A stretch of 16,084 nt of DNA from Pseudomonadota bacterium (GTDB taxonomy: Bacteria > Pseudomonadota > Alphaproteobacteria > Rhizobiales > Beijerinckiaceae): the NCBI GenBank assembly GCA_023423995.1, contig JAFAEL010000110.1, positions 1 through 16,084 on the forward strand, written 5' to 3'. The position numbers and the translations under genes are program-made. A model generated the notes under the pieces. That model was given only the letters and a program-made list of their open reading frames with translations, was not told where the DNA came from and did no database searches. Each line of letters opens with the position of its first letter. Position 1 is the first letter of the stretch. Positions 8,644-16,016 of the stretch are shown piece after piece.

Positions 8644-10418
8644 GCGGCGCTGCCGAGATAGGCCTCGAGCACGGCCGGGTTCTTCTGGATCTCGGCCGGG
8701 CGTCCCTGGGCGAGTTCGGCGCCGAAATTCATGACGACAAGCCTGTCGGTCAGGCCCATCACGAAGTCCATGTCGTGCTCGACGAGCAGGATGGAGACGC
8801 CGCTGTCGCGGACCTTCCGGAGGAGCTCGGCCAGTGCCGCCTTTTCGTTGTGGCGCAGCCCCGCCGCGGGCTCGTCCAGGAGCAGGAGGGCGGGATCGAG
8901 GCAGAGGGCGCGGGCGATCTCGACCAGCCGCTGCTGGCCGAGTGCGAGCTCGCTGGCGATCGTGTCGGCATGGTCGGTAAGGCCGACGCGGGCGAGCTGC
9001 CGTCGCGCCTCGGCGAAGATGGCGGCCTCCTCCTCCCGGTCGAGGCGCAGCGCGCCCCGGACCGCATTGGCGCGGCCGAGGAGGTGGCGCCCCAGCGCGA
9101 CGTTGTCGATCACGCTCATCCCGTGGACGAGCTTCACGTGCTGGAACGTGCGGGCGACGCCGAGGCGCGCGATTCGGCGCGCGGGCCAGCCGGTGATCGC
9201 CTGGAGGCCGACCGAGACATCACCGCCGGAGACCGGCAGCACCCCCGTGATGAGGTTGAAGCTCGTCGACTTGCCGGCGCCGTTCGGGCCGATCAGCCCC
9301 ACGATCTCGCCCGCCTTCACGGTGAAGGACACGTCGTTCACGGCGACGAGCCCACCGAAGGTCTTCCGGAGGTTCGACACGGTGAGGACCGTCTCGCCGG
9401 GTTCCGGCAGAGCGCGATGCTCGGCGGCGACCTCTATGGCGGCGGCAGGCGCCTCCTTCCGGCCGGCGCTCCCGAACAGACGGCGGACATGCGGCCACAA
9501 GCCTTCAGGGGCGAATTGCAGGATCAGGATCAGGACCACGCCGAAGACGATCGTCTCGAAATTGCCCTGGGTGCCGATCAGCGCCGGGAGGATGTCCTGC
9601 AGCTTGTCGCGCACGATCGTGACGAGCCCTGCCCCGAGGATCGCGCCGCCGAGGCTGCCGACCCCGCCCGCGACCGCCATGAGCAGGTAGTCGATCGAGA
9701 CCGTGATGTTGAAGGGCGTCGGATTGATGGCGCGCTGGAAATGGGCGTAGAGCCAGCCCGACACGGCCGCGAGCACCCCCGCATAGACGAAGGCCAGGAT
9801 GCGCGCCCGCGCCGTATCCACCCCGAAGGATTCCGCCGCGAGCGCCCCGCCCCGCAAGGCCCGGATGGCCCGCCCGACCCGCGAGTCCAGCAGGTTGCGG
9901 CTGACCAGATAGGCGACGACCAGGATTCCGAGGGCGAGGAAGTAGAACCTGAACCCGTCCGAAAAGCTGAAGCCGAACAGGGAGATGGACGGAATTCCGG
10001 AGATCCCGTCGAAGCGTTTGAAGAAGTCGAGCGAGCCGGCCAGGTAGAAGAAGCTGATGTTCCAGGCGATCGTGGCGACCGGGAGATAGTGCCCCTTGAG
10101 GCGAAGCGTGATCGCGCCGATGGCCCAGGCGAGCGCCCCGGTGATGAGGATCGCGACCGGCAGCGTGGCGATCGGCCCCCAGCCATAGCGGGTGGTCAGG
10201 ATGGCGGTCGTGTAGGCGCCGAAGCCGACGAACATCGCCTGCCCGAACGATACGACGCCGGCGACCCCGGTCAGCACGACGACACCGAGTGCCACGATGG
10301 ACGACATCGCGATGTAGCTCGCGATCGTGATCCAGTACGGTGGCACGCCGGGCAGGAAGGGCAGCGCGACCGCGAGAAGGAGGATCGCGATCCCGGCCAT
10401 GCGGGAGGGCGAGCTCAT
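8640..10418 (-). CDS. LivM-LivG fusion: LIV-type permease joined to ATP-binding protein
   Basis: 592 residues in one frame; ATG 10416-10418 overlaps the livH stop. Residues 1 to about 320 are a LivM permease with about eight to ten hydrophobic segments ([20 protein letters not shown] is the family's typical loop; [14 protein letters not shown] follows). A short A/E-rich linker (about 325-341, [17 protein letters not shown]) joins it to a LivG ATPase from about 342 to 592. That domain has Walker A GPNGAGKS (about 377-384), signature region [15 protein letters not shown], Walker [13 protein letters not shown], and H-loop [10 protein letters not shown]. The signature reads LALGQQ rather than the usual LSYGQQ. 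Such permease-ATPase fusions are known in proteobacterial HAAT systems. The frame stays open far upstream of the ATG, but that part overlaps livH out of phase. Confidence 0.95.
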   Translation of the reverse strand: MSSPSRMAGIAILLLAVALPFLPGVPPYWITIASYIAMSSIVALGVVVLTGVAGVVSFGQAMFVGFGAYTTAILTTRYGWGPIATLPVAILITGALAWAIGAITLRLKGHYLPVATIAWNISFFYLAGSLDFFKRFDGISGIPSISLFGFSFSDGFRFYFLALGILVVAYLVSRNLLDSRVGRAIRALRGGALAAESFGVDTARARILAFVYAGVLAAVSGWLYAHFQRAINPTPFNITVSIDYLLMAVAGGVGSLGGAILGAGLVTIVRDKLQDILPALIGTQGNFETIVFGVVLILILQFAPEGLWPHVRRLFGSAGRKEAPAAAIEVAAEHRALPEPGETVLTVSNLRKTFGGLVAVNDVSFTVKAGEIVGLIGPNGAGKSTSFNLITGVLPVSGGDVSVGLQAITGWPARRIARLGVARTFQHVKLVHGMSVIDNVALGRHLLGRANAVRGALRLDREEEAAIFAEARRQLARVGLTDHADTIASELALGQQRLVEIARALCLDPALLLLDEPAAGLRHNEKAALAELLRKVRDSGVSILLVEHDMDFVMGLTDRLVVMNFGAELAQGRPAEIQKNPAVLEAYLGSAA

Positions 10419-11530
10419 TCCTCGTCCTCCAGGACCTGCGTGCCGTAGGAGCGTATCAGCAGGATCGGGACGATGATCATGAAGACGATCACCTCCTTCA
10501 GCTCGCTGGCCCAGAAGGACGCGAAGGATTCGATGACGCCGACCAGGATGGCGGCGCCCGCCGCCAGCGGATAGCTCACCAGCCCGCCGATGATGGCGGC
10601 GACGAAGCCCTTCAGGCCGATGATGAAGCCGGTGTCGTAGTAGATGGTCGTCAGCGGCGAGACGAGGATGCCGCCGAGCGCGCCGATGATGCCCGCGAGC
10701 GCGAAGGCGATGCGGCCGGAGAAGCCCGGCGAGATGCCCACCAGACGCGCGCCGAGCCGGTTCACGGCCGTGGCCCGCAGCGCCTTTCCGATCAAAGTGC
10801 GGTCGAAGAGGACGTAGAGCGCCAGGATCAGGACGATCGTGACGCCGAGCACCGCGATCGACTGGCCGGTGATGAACAGGTCGCCGAGCGTGAAGCTCGC
10901 GCCCGAGAGGGGCGAAGTGCGCGAGCCCTCCGCGCCGAAGAACACGAGAGCCAGGCCGACAAGGGCCAGATGCAGCGCCACCGAGACGATCAGCAGCACG
11001 AGCACGCTCGCCTCGGCGATCGGCCGGAACACCGATTCGTAGACATAGACGCCCATCGGGGCGACCACGAGAAGGGCGAGGAGCACCTGCACGAGCTGCG
11101 GCGGCTTGTGCGGCGCGAGCCAGGTCACGAGGGCGGCAATCAGCGCGGGCACCAGGATCGTCTCGACCGCGATGCCCCCGAGGACCCGTCCGGAGAGGTT
11201 CGCCCGCTCCGTCCAGAGGCGGCCGATGGCACCCGCGATACCCAGGACGACGAGCAGGGACACCGTCCCCGGCACGTTCCCGGCCTCGAAGGCGGCGAGC
11301 GTCAGCGCGCCGAAGGACACGAACTCGCCGACCGGCACGAAGATGACGCGTGTCACCGTGAAGACGAGGACGAGAGCCAGCGCCAGGAGGGCGTAGATGG
11401 CGGCGTTGGTGATGCCGTCCTGGATCAGGATCAGAGCGACCGAGAGGTCCAATGGGGCCTCGAAGAAGCGTTTCCGCGGAGAGGATCGTGGCGTTCGCGC
11501 AGGCGCCGCCGGCTCGTTGGCGCCCCGCAT
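10415..11530 (-). CDS. livH: LIV-type ABC transporter permease LivH
   Basis: About 371 residues from ATG 11528-11530. A GTG seven codons earlier (11551) and a TTG at the core protein (before [20 protein letters not shown]) are alternative starts, and none has a strong ribosome site. It is a polytopic membrane protein; the segments [20 protein letters not shown] and [20 protein letters not shown] match the LivH pattern. The C-terminal EAA-like coupling region ([22 protein letters not shown]) is intact. It is longer than the usual 290-310 residues, from a 30-residue polar N-terminus and an extra stretch around [20 protein letters not shown]. First gene of the three-gene transporter operon; 4-bp overlap with livM-livG. 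Confidence 0.92.
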   Translation of the reverse strand: MRGANEPAAPARTPRSSPRKRFFEAPLDLSVALILIQDGITNAAIYALLALALVLVFTVTRVIFVPVGEFVSFGALTLAAFEAGNVPGTVSLLVVLGIAGAIGRLWTERANLSGRVLGGIAVETILVPALIAALVTWLAPHKPPQLVQVLLALLVVAPMGVYVYESVFRPIAEASVLVLLIVSVALHLALVGLALVFFGAEGSRTSPLSGASFTLGDLFITGQSIAVLGVTIVLILALYVLFDRTLIGKALRATAVNRLGARLVGISPGFSGRIAFALAGIIGALGGILVSPLTTIYYDTGFIIGLKGFVAAIIGGLVSYPLAAGAAILVGVIESFASFWASELKEVIVFMIIVPILLIRSYGTQVLEDEE

Positions 11531-11608
11531 AGCCGCTTGCTGAACGGCCACGCTGCTCGCGCAGTCGCCTCATGCCCGCTGAATGCGAGCTGCGTCAAGC
11601 GATCTCCT

Positions 11609-11642
11609 GGCGGCGTTAACACTAATGGCAGGTTAATCCGCC
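11609..11642. promoter_or_regulatory. imperfect dyad between livH and the small TM gene
   Basis: GGCGGCGTTAAC (11609-11620) faces GTTAATCCGCC (11632-11642): GGCGG and TTAAC repeat in inverted order with a one-base difference in arm length and an 11-base centre. It sits in the divergent gap of about 195 bp and could be an operator for livH, for the small gene, or both. A TTGACG box on the minus strand (11598-11593) lies between it and livH. Confidence 0.35.
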
Positions 11643-11725
11643 GGGACGCGGAGTTGTTCTGGAATGGGACATCTTCCGCAGCCTAAAGATTGGGATCGAC
11701 GGCAAAGCGATCACTCGGGTTCTCC

Positions 11726-12046
11726 ATGATCAAGTATCTGAAGCGAGGCTTGCTCGGAGCCATTCTCGTCATTGCCGTGCTGGCGATCGGCCGCGTTGTC
11801 ACGTCGTTCGCCTTCGTGGCGGCTTCCGTCAGCCAGACGATGTCGGCCAATGGCGACCCGACGGCGTTCCCGCGACTGATCACCCAGGCGATGTCGGGCT
11901 TGACCCACCTGAGCCAGTCACTCGCGCCGGGCGCACGGCGCACCGTCAGCGTGCTGGACGTGCCCGCCGAGATCGAAGCCCGCCGGAAGGCACGCGACGC
12001 CCAGGCCCGGCCCGGAGAGCCGCTCATCATCCGGATCGAGGATTGA
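11726..12046 (+). CDS. small single-TM hypothetical protein
   Basis: 106 residues from ATG 11726; the frame is open to a TTG at 11690 but MIKYLKRG is the natural membrane-protein start. A basic N-end is followed by one TM helix (about 9-31, LLGAILVIAVLAIGRVV and on), then an exported or cytosolic 70-residue tail (SANGDPTAFPRLITQAMSGL; VLDVPAEIEARRKARDAQA; ending EPLIIRIED). Third-position G/C use is like its neighbours. There is no strong ribosome site and I recognise no family. It lies 90 bp before paaX on the same strand. An antisense frame (11683-12213) overlaps it, but its R/S-rich composition marks that one as the shadow. Confidence 0.6.
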   Translation: MIKYLKRGLLGAILVIAVLAIGRVVTSFAFVAASVSQTMSANGDPTAFPRLITQAMSGLTHLSQSLAPGARRTVSVLDVPAEIEARRKARDAQARPGEPLIIRIED

Positions 12047-12136
12047 GGCCGCGGGGGCTGTACTTCCTGTCCCCGGCCCGCTGAGGTAGGAGCGCCGCCT
12101 CGACGAGCGCAACGCCGCTCCCTTCGCGGGCATGCC

Positions 12137-13006
12137 GTGACCATTACGCCGCTCGAACCGATCCTCGACCAGCTGCGCCGGGAGCCTTCCCGGATCTGGT
12201 CCATCGTCATCACGGTCTATGGCGACGCGATCGTGCCGCGCGGTGGATCCGTCTGGCTCGGTACCCTCACGCGCTTCTTCGGCGCGATCGGGATCGGCGA
12301 GGGGGCGGTGCGAACGGCGATGTCTCGCCTCGCCGCGGATGGCTGGCTGGTCCGCAGCCGGGTCGGCCGCAACAGCTTCTACGCTCTGGCCGAGAAGGGG
12401 CAGGACACCTTCGCGGCGGCGACGGAGCATATCTACAACCCGCCGGCGATGCCCTGGTCCGGCGCCTTCGAGCTTGCGATCCTGCCGCAGAACGGCGAGC
12501 GCGAGGCCGCGCGCTCCCACCTGCAGGAGGCCGGGTTCGGCTCGCCCTCGCCCGGGCTCTGGCTGGCTCCAGCGGGCGCGCCGTTCCCGAAGGCGGCCGC
12601 CGAGACCGCCCTCCGCCTGATCGCCTCGACGCGCGACGAGACGGCCGCGCGCCTTGCAGCGGCCTCCTGGCCGCTGGCCCAGACGGCGGAGGGCTATCGC
12701 CGCTTCCTCGGCCTGTTCCGCCCGCTGGCGGATGCGCTGGGATCGAGGCCGGCGCTGTCGGACGAGGACAGCTTCGTTGCGCGCATCCTCCTCATCCACG
12801 CCTATCGCAGGGTGATCCTGCGCGATCCGATCCTCCCGCCCGCCCTGCTGCCGCCGGACTGGCCGGGTGCCGAAGCGCGCCGCCTTTGCGGCACGATCTA
12901 CCATGCCCTGCTGGACCCATCCGAGCGCTGGCTGGACGAGCAGGGGCTCTGCGAGACCGGGCCCCTGCCGGCAGCGGATCCGCTGCTGCGCCAGCGTTTC
13001 GAATAG
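12137..13006 (+). CDS. paaX: PaaX, repressor of phenylacetate degradation genes
   Basis: 289 residues from GTG 12137 (GCGGG upstream is a weak ribosome site). The N-terminal winged helix is clear: IWSIVITVYGDAIVPRGGSV, LTRFFGAIGIGEGAVRTAMS, then RLAADGWLVRSRVGRNSFYA. This is the PaaX signature, followed by the conserved effector domain (IYNPPAMPWSGAFELAIL; SFVARILLIHAYRRVILRDP; LPPDWPGAEARRLC). Slightly shorter than the 316-residue E. coli protein. Known role: binds the catabolic promoters and is released by phenylacetyl-CoA. It stands directly before paaA on the same strand, with 86 bp containing several inverted repeats between them. Confidence 0.95.
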   Translation: MTITPLEPILDQLRREPSRIWSIVITVYGDAIVPRGGSVWLGTLTRFFGAIGIGEGAVRTAMSRLAADGWLVRSRVGRNSFYALAEKGQDTFAAATEHIYNPPAMPWSGAFELAILPQNGEREAARSHLQEAGFGSPSPGLWLAPAGAPFPKAAAETALRLIASTRDETAARLAAASWPLAQTAEGYRRFLGLFRPLADALGSRPALSDEDSFVARILLIHAYRRVILRDPILPPALLPPDWPGAEARRLCGTIYHALLDPSERWLDEQGLCETGPLPAADPLLRQRFE

Positions 13007-13023
13007 GACGCACCGCGGGTTAC

Positions 13024-13060
13024 GTTACGAAATCTCTTGAACAGAGAAGCTTCTCGTAAC
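13024..13060. promoter_or_regulatory. probable PaaX operator overlapping the paaA promoter
   Basis: Outer inverted repeat GTTACGA (13024-13030) / TCGTAAC (13054-13060). Nested inside are TCTCT/AGAGA (13033-13047) and a perfect 12-bp palindrome GAGAAGCTTCTC (13044-13055). The left arm is doubled (TTACG TTACG, 13020-13029). These sit exactly across the predicted promoter. That PaaX binds here is inferred from position; the site differs from the E. coli PaaX half-site TGATTC. Confidence 0.5.
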
Positions 13061-13065
13061 ATATT
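13038..13065 (+). promoter_or_regulatory. predicted paaA promoter
   Basis: TTGAAC (13038-13043) and CATATT (13060-13065) with a 16-bp spacer, the palindrome GAGAAGCTTCTC lying in the spacer. The paaA ATG is 28 bp after the -10, with GGGGAG as ribosome site at 13082-13087. The stretch is markedly AT-richer than its surroundings. Confidence 0.5.
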
Positions 13066-13092
13066 GGATGGAAGCAAGTCTGGGGAGACTGC

Positions 13093-14094
13093 ATGTACAC
13101 GCAGGCGCTGAATTCAGCTGCGGCGGAGCGCGAGCCGCCCTTCGTCGAGGACGCAGAGGCGGCCTCCCGCTTCCAGGCCCGGATCGACGCCGAGGACCGC
13201 ATCGAGCCGAACGACTGGATGCCCGCGGCCTACCGCAAGACGCTGACGCGGCAGATCTCGCAGCACGCCCATTCCGAGATCGTGGGCATGCTCCCCGAGG
13301 GCAACTGGATCACCCGCGCGCCCAGCCTGCGCCGGAAGGCCGCCCTCCTGGCCAAGGTGCAGGACGAGTGCGGCCACGGGCTGTACCTCTACGCCGCCGC
13401 CGAGACGCTCGGCTCCTCCCGGGAGGAGCTGGTCGACGCGCTGCTGGAAGGCCGCGCCAAGTATTCGTCGATCTTCAATTATCCGACCCTCACCTGGGCG
13501 GATATCGGGGCGATCGGCTGGCTGGTCGACGGCGCCGCCATCATGAACCAGATCCCGCTCTGCCGCTGCTCCTACGGCCCCTATGCCCGCGCGATGATCC
13601 GCGTCTGCAAGGAGGAGAGCTTCCACCAGCGCCAGGGCTACGAGATCATGCTCACGCTTTGCCGGGGCACGCCCGAGCAGAAGGCGATGGCGCAGGACGC
13701 TCTGAACCGCTGGTGGTGGCCGTGCCTGATGATGTTCGGGCCGCCCGATGCCGCGAGCCAGCATTCCGACCAGTCGACGAAATGGAAGATCAAGCGCTTC
13801 TCGAACGACGAGCTGCGCCAGAAATTCGTCGATGCGACCGTCCCGCAGGGGCACTATCTCGGCCTGACCTTCCCCGACCCCGATCTCCGCTTCAACGAGG
13901 AGACGGGCCACTGGGAGTTCGGCGAGATCGACTGGGCCGAGTTCAAGCAGGTCCTGGCCGGGAACGGCCCGTGCAACCGCGAGCGCCTCGCCGCCCGCCG
14001 CAAGGCGCACGAGGATGGCGCGTGGGTGCGGGAGGCCGCGGCGGCCTATGCCGAAAAGCGCCGCGCGCGGACGGAAATGAAGGCGGCGGCGTAG
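13093..14094 (+). CDS. paaA: PaaA, phenylacetyl-CoA 1,2-epoxidase catalytic subunit
   Basis: 333 residues from ATG 13093, with GGGGAG ahead of it. Catalytic di-iron (ferritin-like) subunit of the multicomponent monooxygenase that turns phenylacetyl-CoA into the ring 1,2-epoxide. Conserved blocks: [20 protein letters not shown], then [20 protein letters not shown] with ExxH (E92, H95), and the second ExxH in [15 protein letters not shown]; these supply the iron ligands. The [20 protein letters not shown] and [18 protein letters not shown] blocks are also typical of PaaA. Slightly longer than E. coli PaaA (309). First gene of the epoxidase operon; paaB follows after 103 bp that hold a long inverted repeat. 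Confidence 0.97.
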   Translation: MYTQALNSAAAEREPPFVEDAEAASRFQARIDAEDRIEPNDWMPAAYRKTLTRQISQHAHSEIVGMLPEGNWITRAPSLRRKAALLAKVQDECGHGLYLYAAAETLGSSREELVDALLEGRAKYSSIFNYPTLTWADIGAIGWLVDGAAIMNQIPLCRCSYGPYARAMIRVCKEESFHQRQGYEIMLTLCRGTPEQKAMAQDALNRWWWPCLMMFGPPDAASQHSDQSTKWKIKRFSNDELRQKFVDATVPQGHYLGLTFPDPDLRFNEETGHWEFGEIDWAEFKQVLAGNGPCNRERLAARRKAHEDGAWVREAAAAYAEKRRARTEMKAAA

Positions 14095-14102
14095 CTTAGC
14101 GC

Positions 14103-14184
14103 TGTCATGGCCGGGCTCGTCCCGGCCACCTCGACCCGAAGAGCGCCGCCATTCGGGATGGCCGGGACAAGCCCGGCCATGACA
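14103..14184. repeat. long palindromic repeat between paaA and paaB
   Basis: Arms of 26 bases (14103-14128 and 14159-14184) are inverted copies with a single mismatch, around a 30-base centre that itself holds CCCGAA/TTCGGG. Each arm is internally palindromic (TGGCCGGG...CCCGGCCA). Outer ends read TGTCATGG / CCATGACA. This is the type of mobile-looking intergenic palindrome common in Hyphomicrobiales. It fills nearly the whole gap and ends 13 bp before the paaB ATG. Confidence 0.85.
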
Positions 14185-14197
14185 CGGGAGGAACTGC

Positions 14198-14485
14198 ATG
14201 CCCACGCCCAACACGCCGCTCTGGGAGGTGTTCATCCGCTCCCGCAACGGCCTCGCCCACAAGCATGTCGGCTCGCTCCATGCGCCGGATGCCACGATGG
14301 CGCTCCAGGCCGCCCGTGACGTCTACACGCGCCGCGGCGAGGGCCTCTCGATCTGGGTCGTGCCCTCCTCGGCGATCACGGCGTCCGATCCGGCCGACAA
14401 GGGCATGATGTTCGAGCCGGCGGAAACGAAGGTCTATCGCCATCCGACCTTCTACGAGGTGCCGGACGAGGTCGGGCATATGTGA
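14198..14485 (+). CDS. paaB: PaaB, phenylacetyl-CoA epoxidase subunit B
   Basis: 95 residues, the same length as the E. coli protein, from ATG 14198 with GGGAGGA about six bases upstream. It contains the family's blocks: LWEVFIRSRNGLAHKHVGSL, DATMALQAARDVYTRRGEGL, SIWVVPSSAI and the C-terminal YRHPTFYEVPDEVGHM. PaaB is a small non-catalytic subunit needed for the assembled epoxidase, bridging the PaaAC core. The TGA stop at 14483-14485 lies inside a 9-bp stem hairpin. Confidence 0.96.
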   Translation: MPTPNTPLWEVFIRSRNGLAHKHVGSLHAPDATMALQAARDVYTRRGEGLSIWVVPSSAITASDPADKGMMFEPAETKVYRHPTFYEVPDEVGHM

Positions 14486-14574
14486 CGACGCAAAGCGTCG
14501 TCATCCCCGGCGCCTGCGCAGCAGGCGGGAAGGGGATCCCGACATCGGTGCTGGACCCCGGCTTCCGCCGGGGT
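14483..14574. repeat. palindromic repeat region between paaB and paaC
   Basis: Two hairpins in the 103-bp gap: TGACGACGC / GCGTCGTCA with AAA loop (14483-14503), starting at the paaB stop, and CCCCGGC / GCCGGGG with TTCC loop (14556-14573). Between them lie GC-rich short repeats (CGCCTGCGCAGCAGGCG). The CCCCGGCTTCCGCCGGGGTGA wording resembles interspersed repeats seen in other genomes of this order (from memory). It is unrelated in sequence to the paaA-paaB palindrome. Confidence 0.75.
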
Positions 14575-14588
14575 GAGCGGAGGCTCAC

Positions 14589-15365
14589 TTGGCGATTGCG
14601 ACGGCCATGACGACCAACTCCCCCCTCGCCCTCTACGCGCTCCGGCGCGCGGACGATGCGCTCATCCTCGGCCATCGCCTGTCCGAGTGGTGCGGCCATG
14701 CGCCGATGCTCGAGGAGGACATGGCGCTCGCCAATATCGGGCTCGACCTGATCGGCCAGGCGCGCTCGCTCTATCAGTATGCGGCCGAGATCCGGGCGGA
14801 CGGCTCGGACGAGGACAAGCTCGCCTATCTGCGCGATGCGCCGGCCTACCGGAACCTGCTGCTGGCCGAGCTGCCGAACGGCGACTTCGCCCGGACCATT
14901 GTTCGCGTCTTCCTCTACGCCGCCTTCGCCGACCCGTTCTGGCAAAGGATGACGGGATCCAAGGACGCGCAGCTCGCGGCGATCGCGGCGAAGTCCGAGA
15001 AGGAGAGCGCCTATCACCTGCGCCATTCGGCCGAATGGGTGATCCGGCTCGGCGACGGGACGGACGAAAGCCACCGGCGGGCGCAGGAGGCCGTCGATTA
15101 TCTCTGGCCCTATACGGGCGAGATGTTCGAGGCCGATGACTCCGACCGCGCGTTGATCGAGGCCGGGATCGCGGTCGATCCCGAGAGCCTGCGCGAGACG
15201 TGGTCGAAGACGGTCTCCGACGTGCTCGCGGAAGCCACCCTCGCGCAGCCGCAAGCCGGCTGGATGCAGTCCGGCGGCCGCACCGGCCGGCACTCGGAGC
15301 ATCTCGGGCACCTGCTTTCGGAGATGCAGTTCCTGCAGCGGGCTTATCCGGGAGCGACGTGGTGA
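14589..15365 (+). CDS. paaC: PaaC, phenylacetyl-CoA epoxidase structural subunit
   Basis: 258 residues if started at TTG 14589, which has GGAGG (14579-14583) five bases ahead; ATG 14607 (residue 7) has no ribosome site at the right distance. Ferritin-like fold without a functional iron centre in characterised members; it pairs with PaaA to form the oxygenase core. Conserved blocks: LRRADDALILGHRLSEWCGH, PMLEEDMALANIGLDLIGQA, KSEKESAYHLRHSAEWVIRL, and the C-terminal RTGRHSEHLGHLLSEMQFLQ. The ribosome site lies at the right border of the upstream repeat region, within a GAGC-GGAG-GCTC mini-hairpin. Overlaps the probable paaD start by four bases. Confidence 0.95.
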   Translation: MAIATAMTTNSPLALYALRRADDALILGHRLSEWCGHAPMLEEDMALANIGLDLIGQARSLYQYAAEIRADGSDEDKLAYLRDAPAYRNLLLAELPNGDFARTIVRVFLYAAFADPFWQRMTGSKDAQLAAIAAKSEKESAYHLRHSAEWVIRLGDGTDESHRRAQEAVDYLWPYTGEMFEADDSDRALIEAGIAVDPESLRETWSKTVSDVLAEATLAQPQAGWMQSGGRTGRHSEHLGHLLSEMQFLQRAYPGATW

Positions 15366-16000
15366 CGGCGGTCGCGCTTCCCCTCTCCCCAGCGGGGAGG
15401 GTGGCGCCGCAGGCGCCGGGTGGGGGGCCGGACGGTCGAGCTCCGTTCGGCACGCCCCCCACCCCTAACCCCTCCCCACAAGGGGGAGGGGAACCGCGCG
15501 GCCCTGCCTCGTCCGATCCTGATTCCCTGAAAGAGCGCGCCCTCGCCGCCATCGCCGATGTCTGCGACCCGGAAATCCCGGTCCTGACCATCGCCGATCT
15601 CGGCGTGCTGCGCGGCGTGGAGGCGGTGGACGGGCGCGTCGAGGTGACGATCACGCCGACCTATTCGGGCTGCCCGGCCATGAACATAATCGCGCTGGAG
15701 ATCGAGCTGGCGCTCGACCGCGCCGGCATCCCGGGCGCGACGATCCGCACGGTGCTCCATCCGGCCTGGACGACGGACTGGATGAGCGAGGCCGGCCGGC
15801 GCAAGCTGCACGACTACGGCATCGCCCCGCCCTCCCCCGGCTCCGGCCGGCGCGCCCTGTTCGGCCAGGACGTGGTCGGCTGCCCGCGCTGCGGCTCGAC
15901 GGATACCGAGCGCCTCGCCGAGTTCGGCTCGACGTCGTGCAAGGCGCTCTGGCGCTGCAAAGCCTGCCGCGAACCGTTCGACTATTTCAAATGCCATTGA
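15362..16000 (+). CDS. paaD: PaaD, epoxidase assembly protein, with repeat-derived N-terminus
   Basis: About 212 residues from GTG 15362, which overlaps the paaC stop (GTGA) and has GGGAG seven bases upstream; an adjacent in-frame GTG at 15359 is also possible. The body is PaaD: a MIP18/DUF59-type domain (AIADVCDPEIPVLTIADLGV; ITPTYSGCPAMNIIALEIEL; HPAWTTDWMSEAGRRKLHDY). It ends with a cysteine-rich domain, GCPRCGS ... SCKALWRCKACREPF, ending DYFKCH. Known role: needed for activity of the epoxidase, probably in metal-centre assembly. E. coli PaaD has 165 residues. The excess is residues about 6-47, rich in P and G (LPLSPAGRVAPQAPGGGPDG and on), which are encoded by a palindromic repeat. Confidence 0.9.
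   Translation: MTAVALPLSPAGRVAPQAPGGGPDGRAPFGTPPTPNPSPQGGGEPRGPASSDPDSLKERALAAIADVCDPEIPVLTIADLGVLRGVEAVDGRVEVTITPTYSGCPAMNIIALEIELALDRAGIPGATIRTVLHPAWTTDWMSEAGRRKLHDYGIAPPSPGSGRRALFGQDVVGCPRCGSTDTERLAEFGSTSCKALWRCKACREPFDYFKCH
15381..15491. repeat. GC-rich palindromic element inside the paaD 5' coding region
   Basis: Three nested or adjacent hairpins: CTCCCC/GGGGAG with AGC loop (15385-15399); GGGTGGGGGG (15418-15427) pairing with CCCCCCACCC (15455-15464); and CCCCTCCCC (15469-15477) pairing with GGGGAGGGG (15483-15491). A GGCGCC GCA GGCGCC motif lies at 15403-15417. The sequence is of the interspersed intergenic type but here has no stop in the paaD frame. Confidence 0.85.
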
Positions 16001-16016
16001 TGCGCGCGCATTCCGG

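Noticed and set aside
8775..10448. 557-residue plus-strand open frame
   Set aside because: Antisense to livM-livG; rich in D, E, R and G with no fold signature. The opposite strand holds Walker motifs and TM helices.
10419..11573. Upstream extension of the livM-livG frame to a 977-residue protein
   Set aside because: The extra part overlaps livH out of phase and is arginine-rich; the ATG at 10418 overlapping the livH stop is the natural start.
10340..11686. 448-residue plus-strand open frame
   Set aside because: Antisense to livH; composition (long D/E/R/Q runs) is a typical high-GC shadow.
12049..12081. Hairpin-like GC stretch before paaX as a terminator
   Set aside because: GCGGGG and CCCCGG can pair only with bulges and there is no T-run; not strong enough to list.
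11683..12213. 176-residue minus-strand open frame
   Set aside because: Overlaps the small TM gene and the start of paaX; R/S-rich, low-complexity product.
13068..14099. 343-residue plus-strand frame and a 393-residue minus-strand frame over paaA
   Set aside because: Both are out of phase with paaA, which carries the conserved di-iron motifs; they show no domain.
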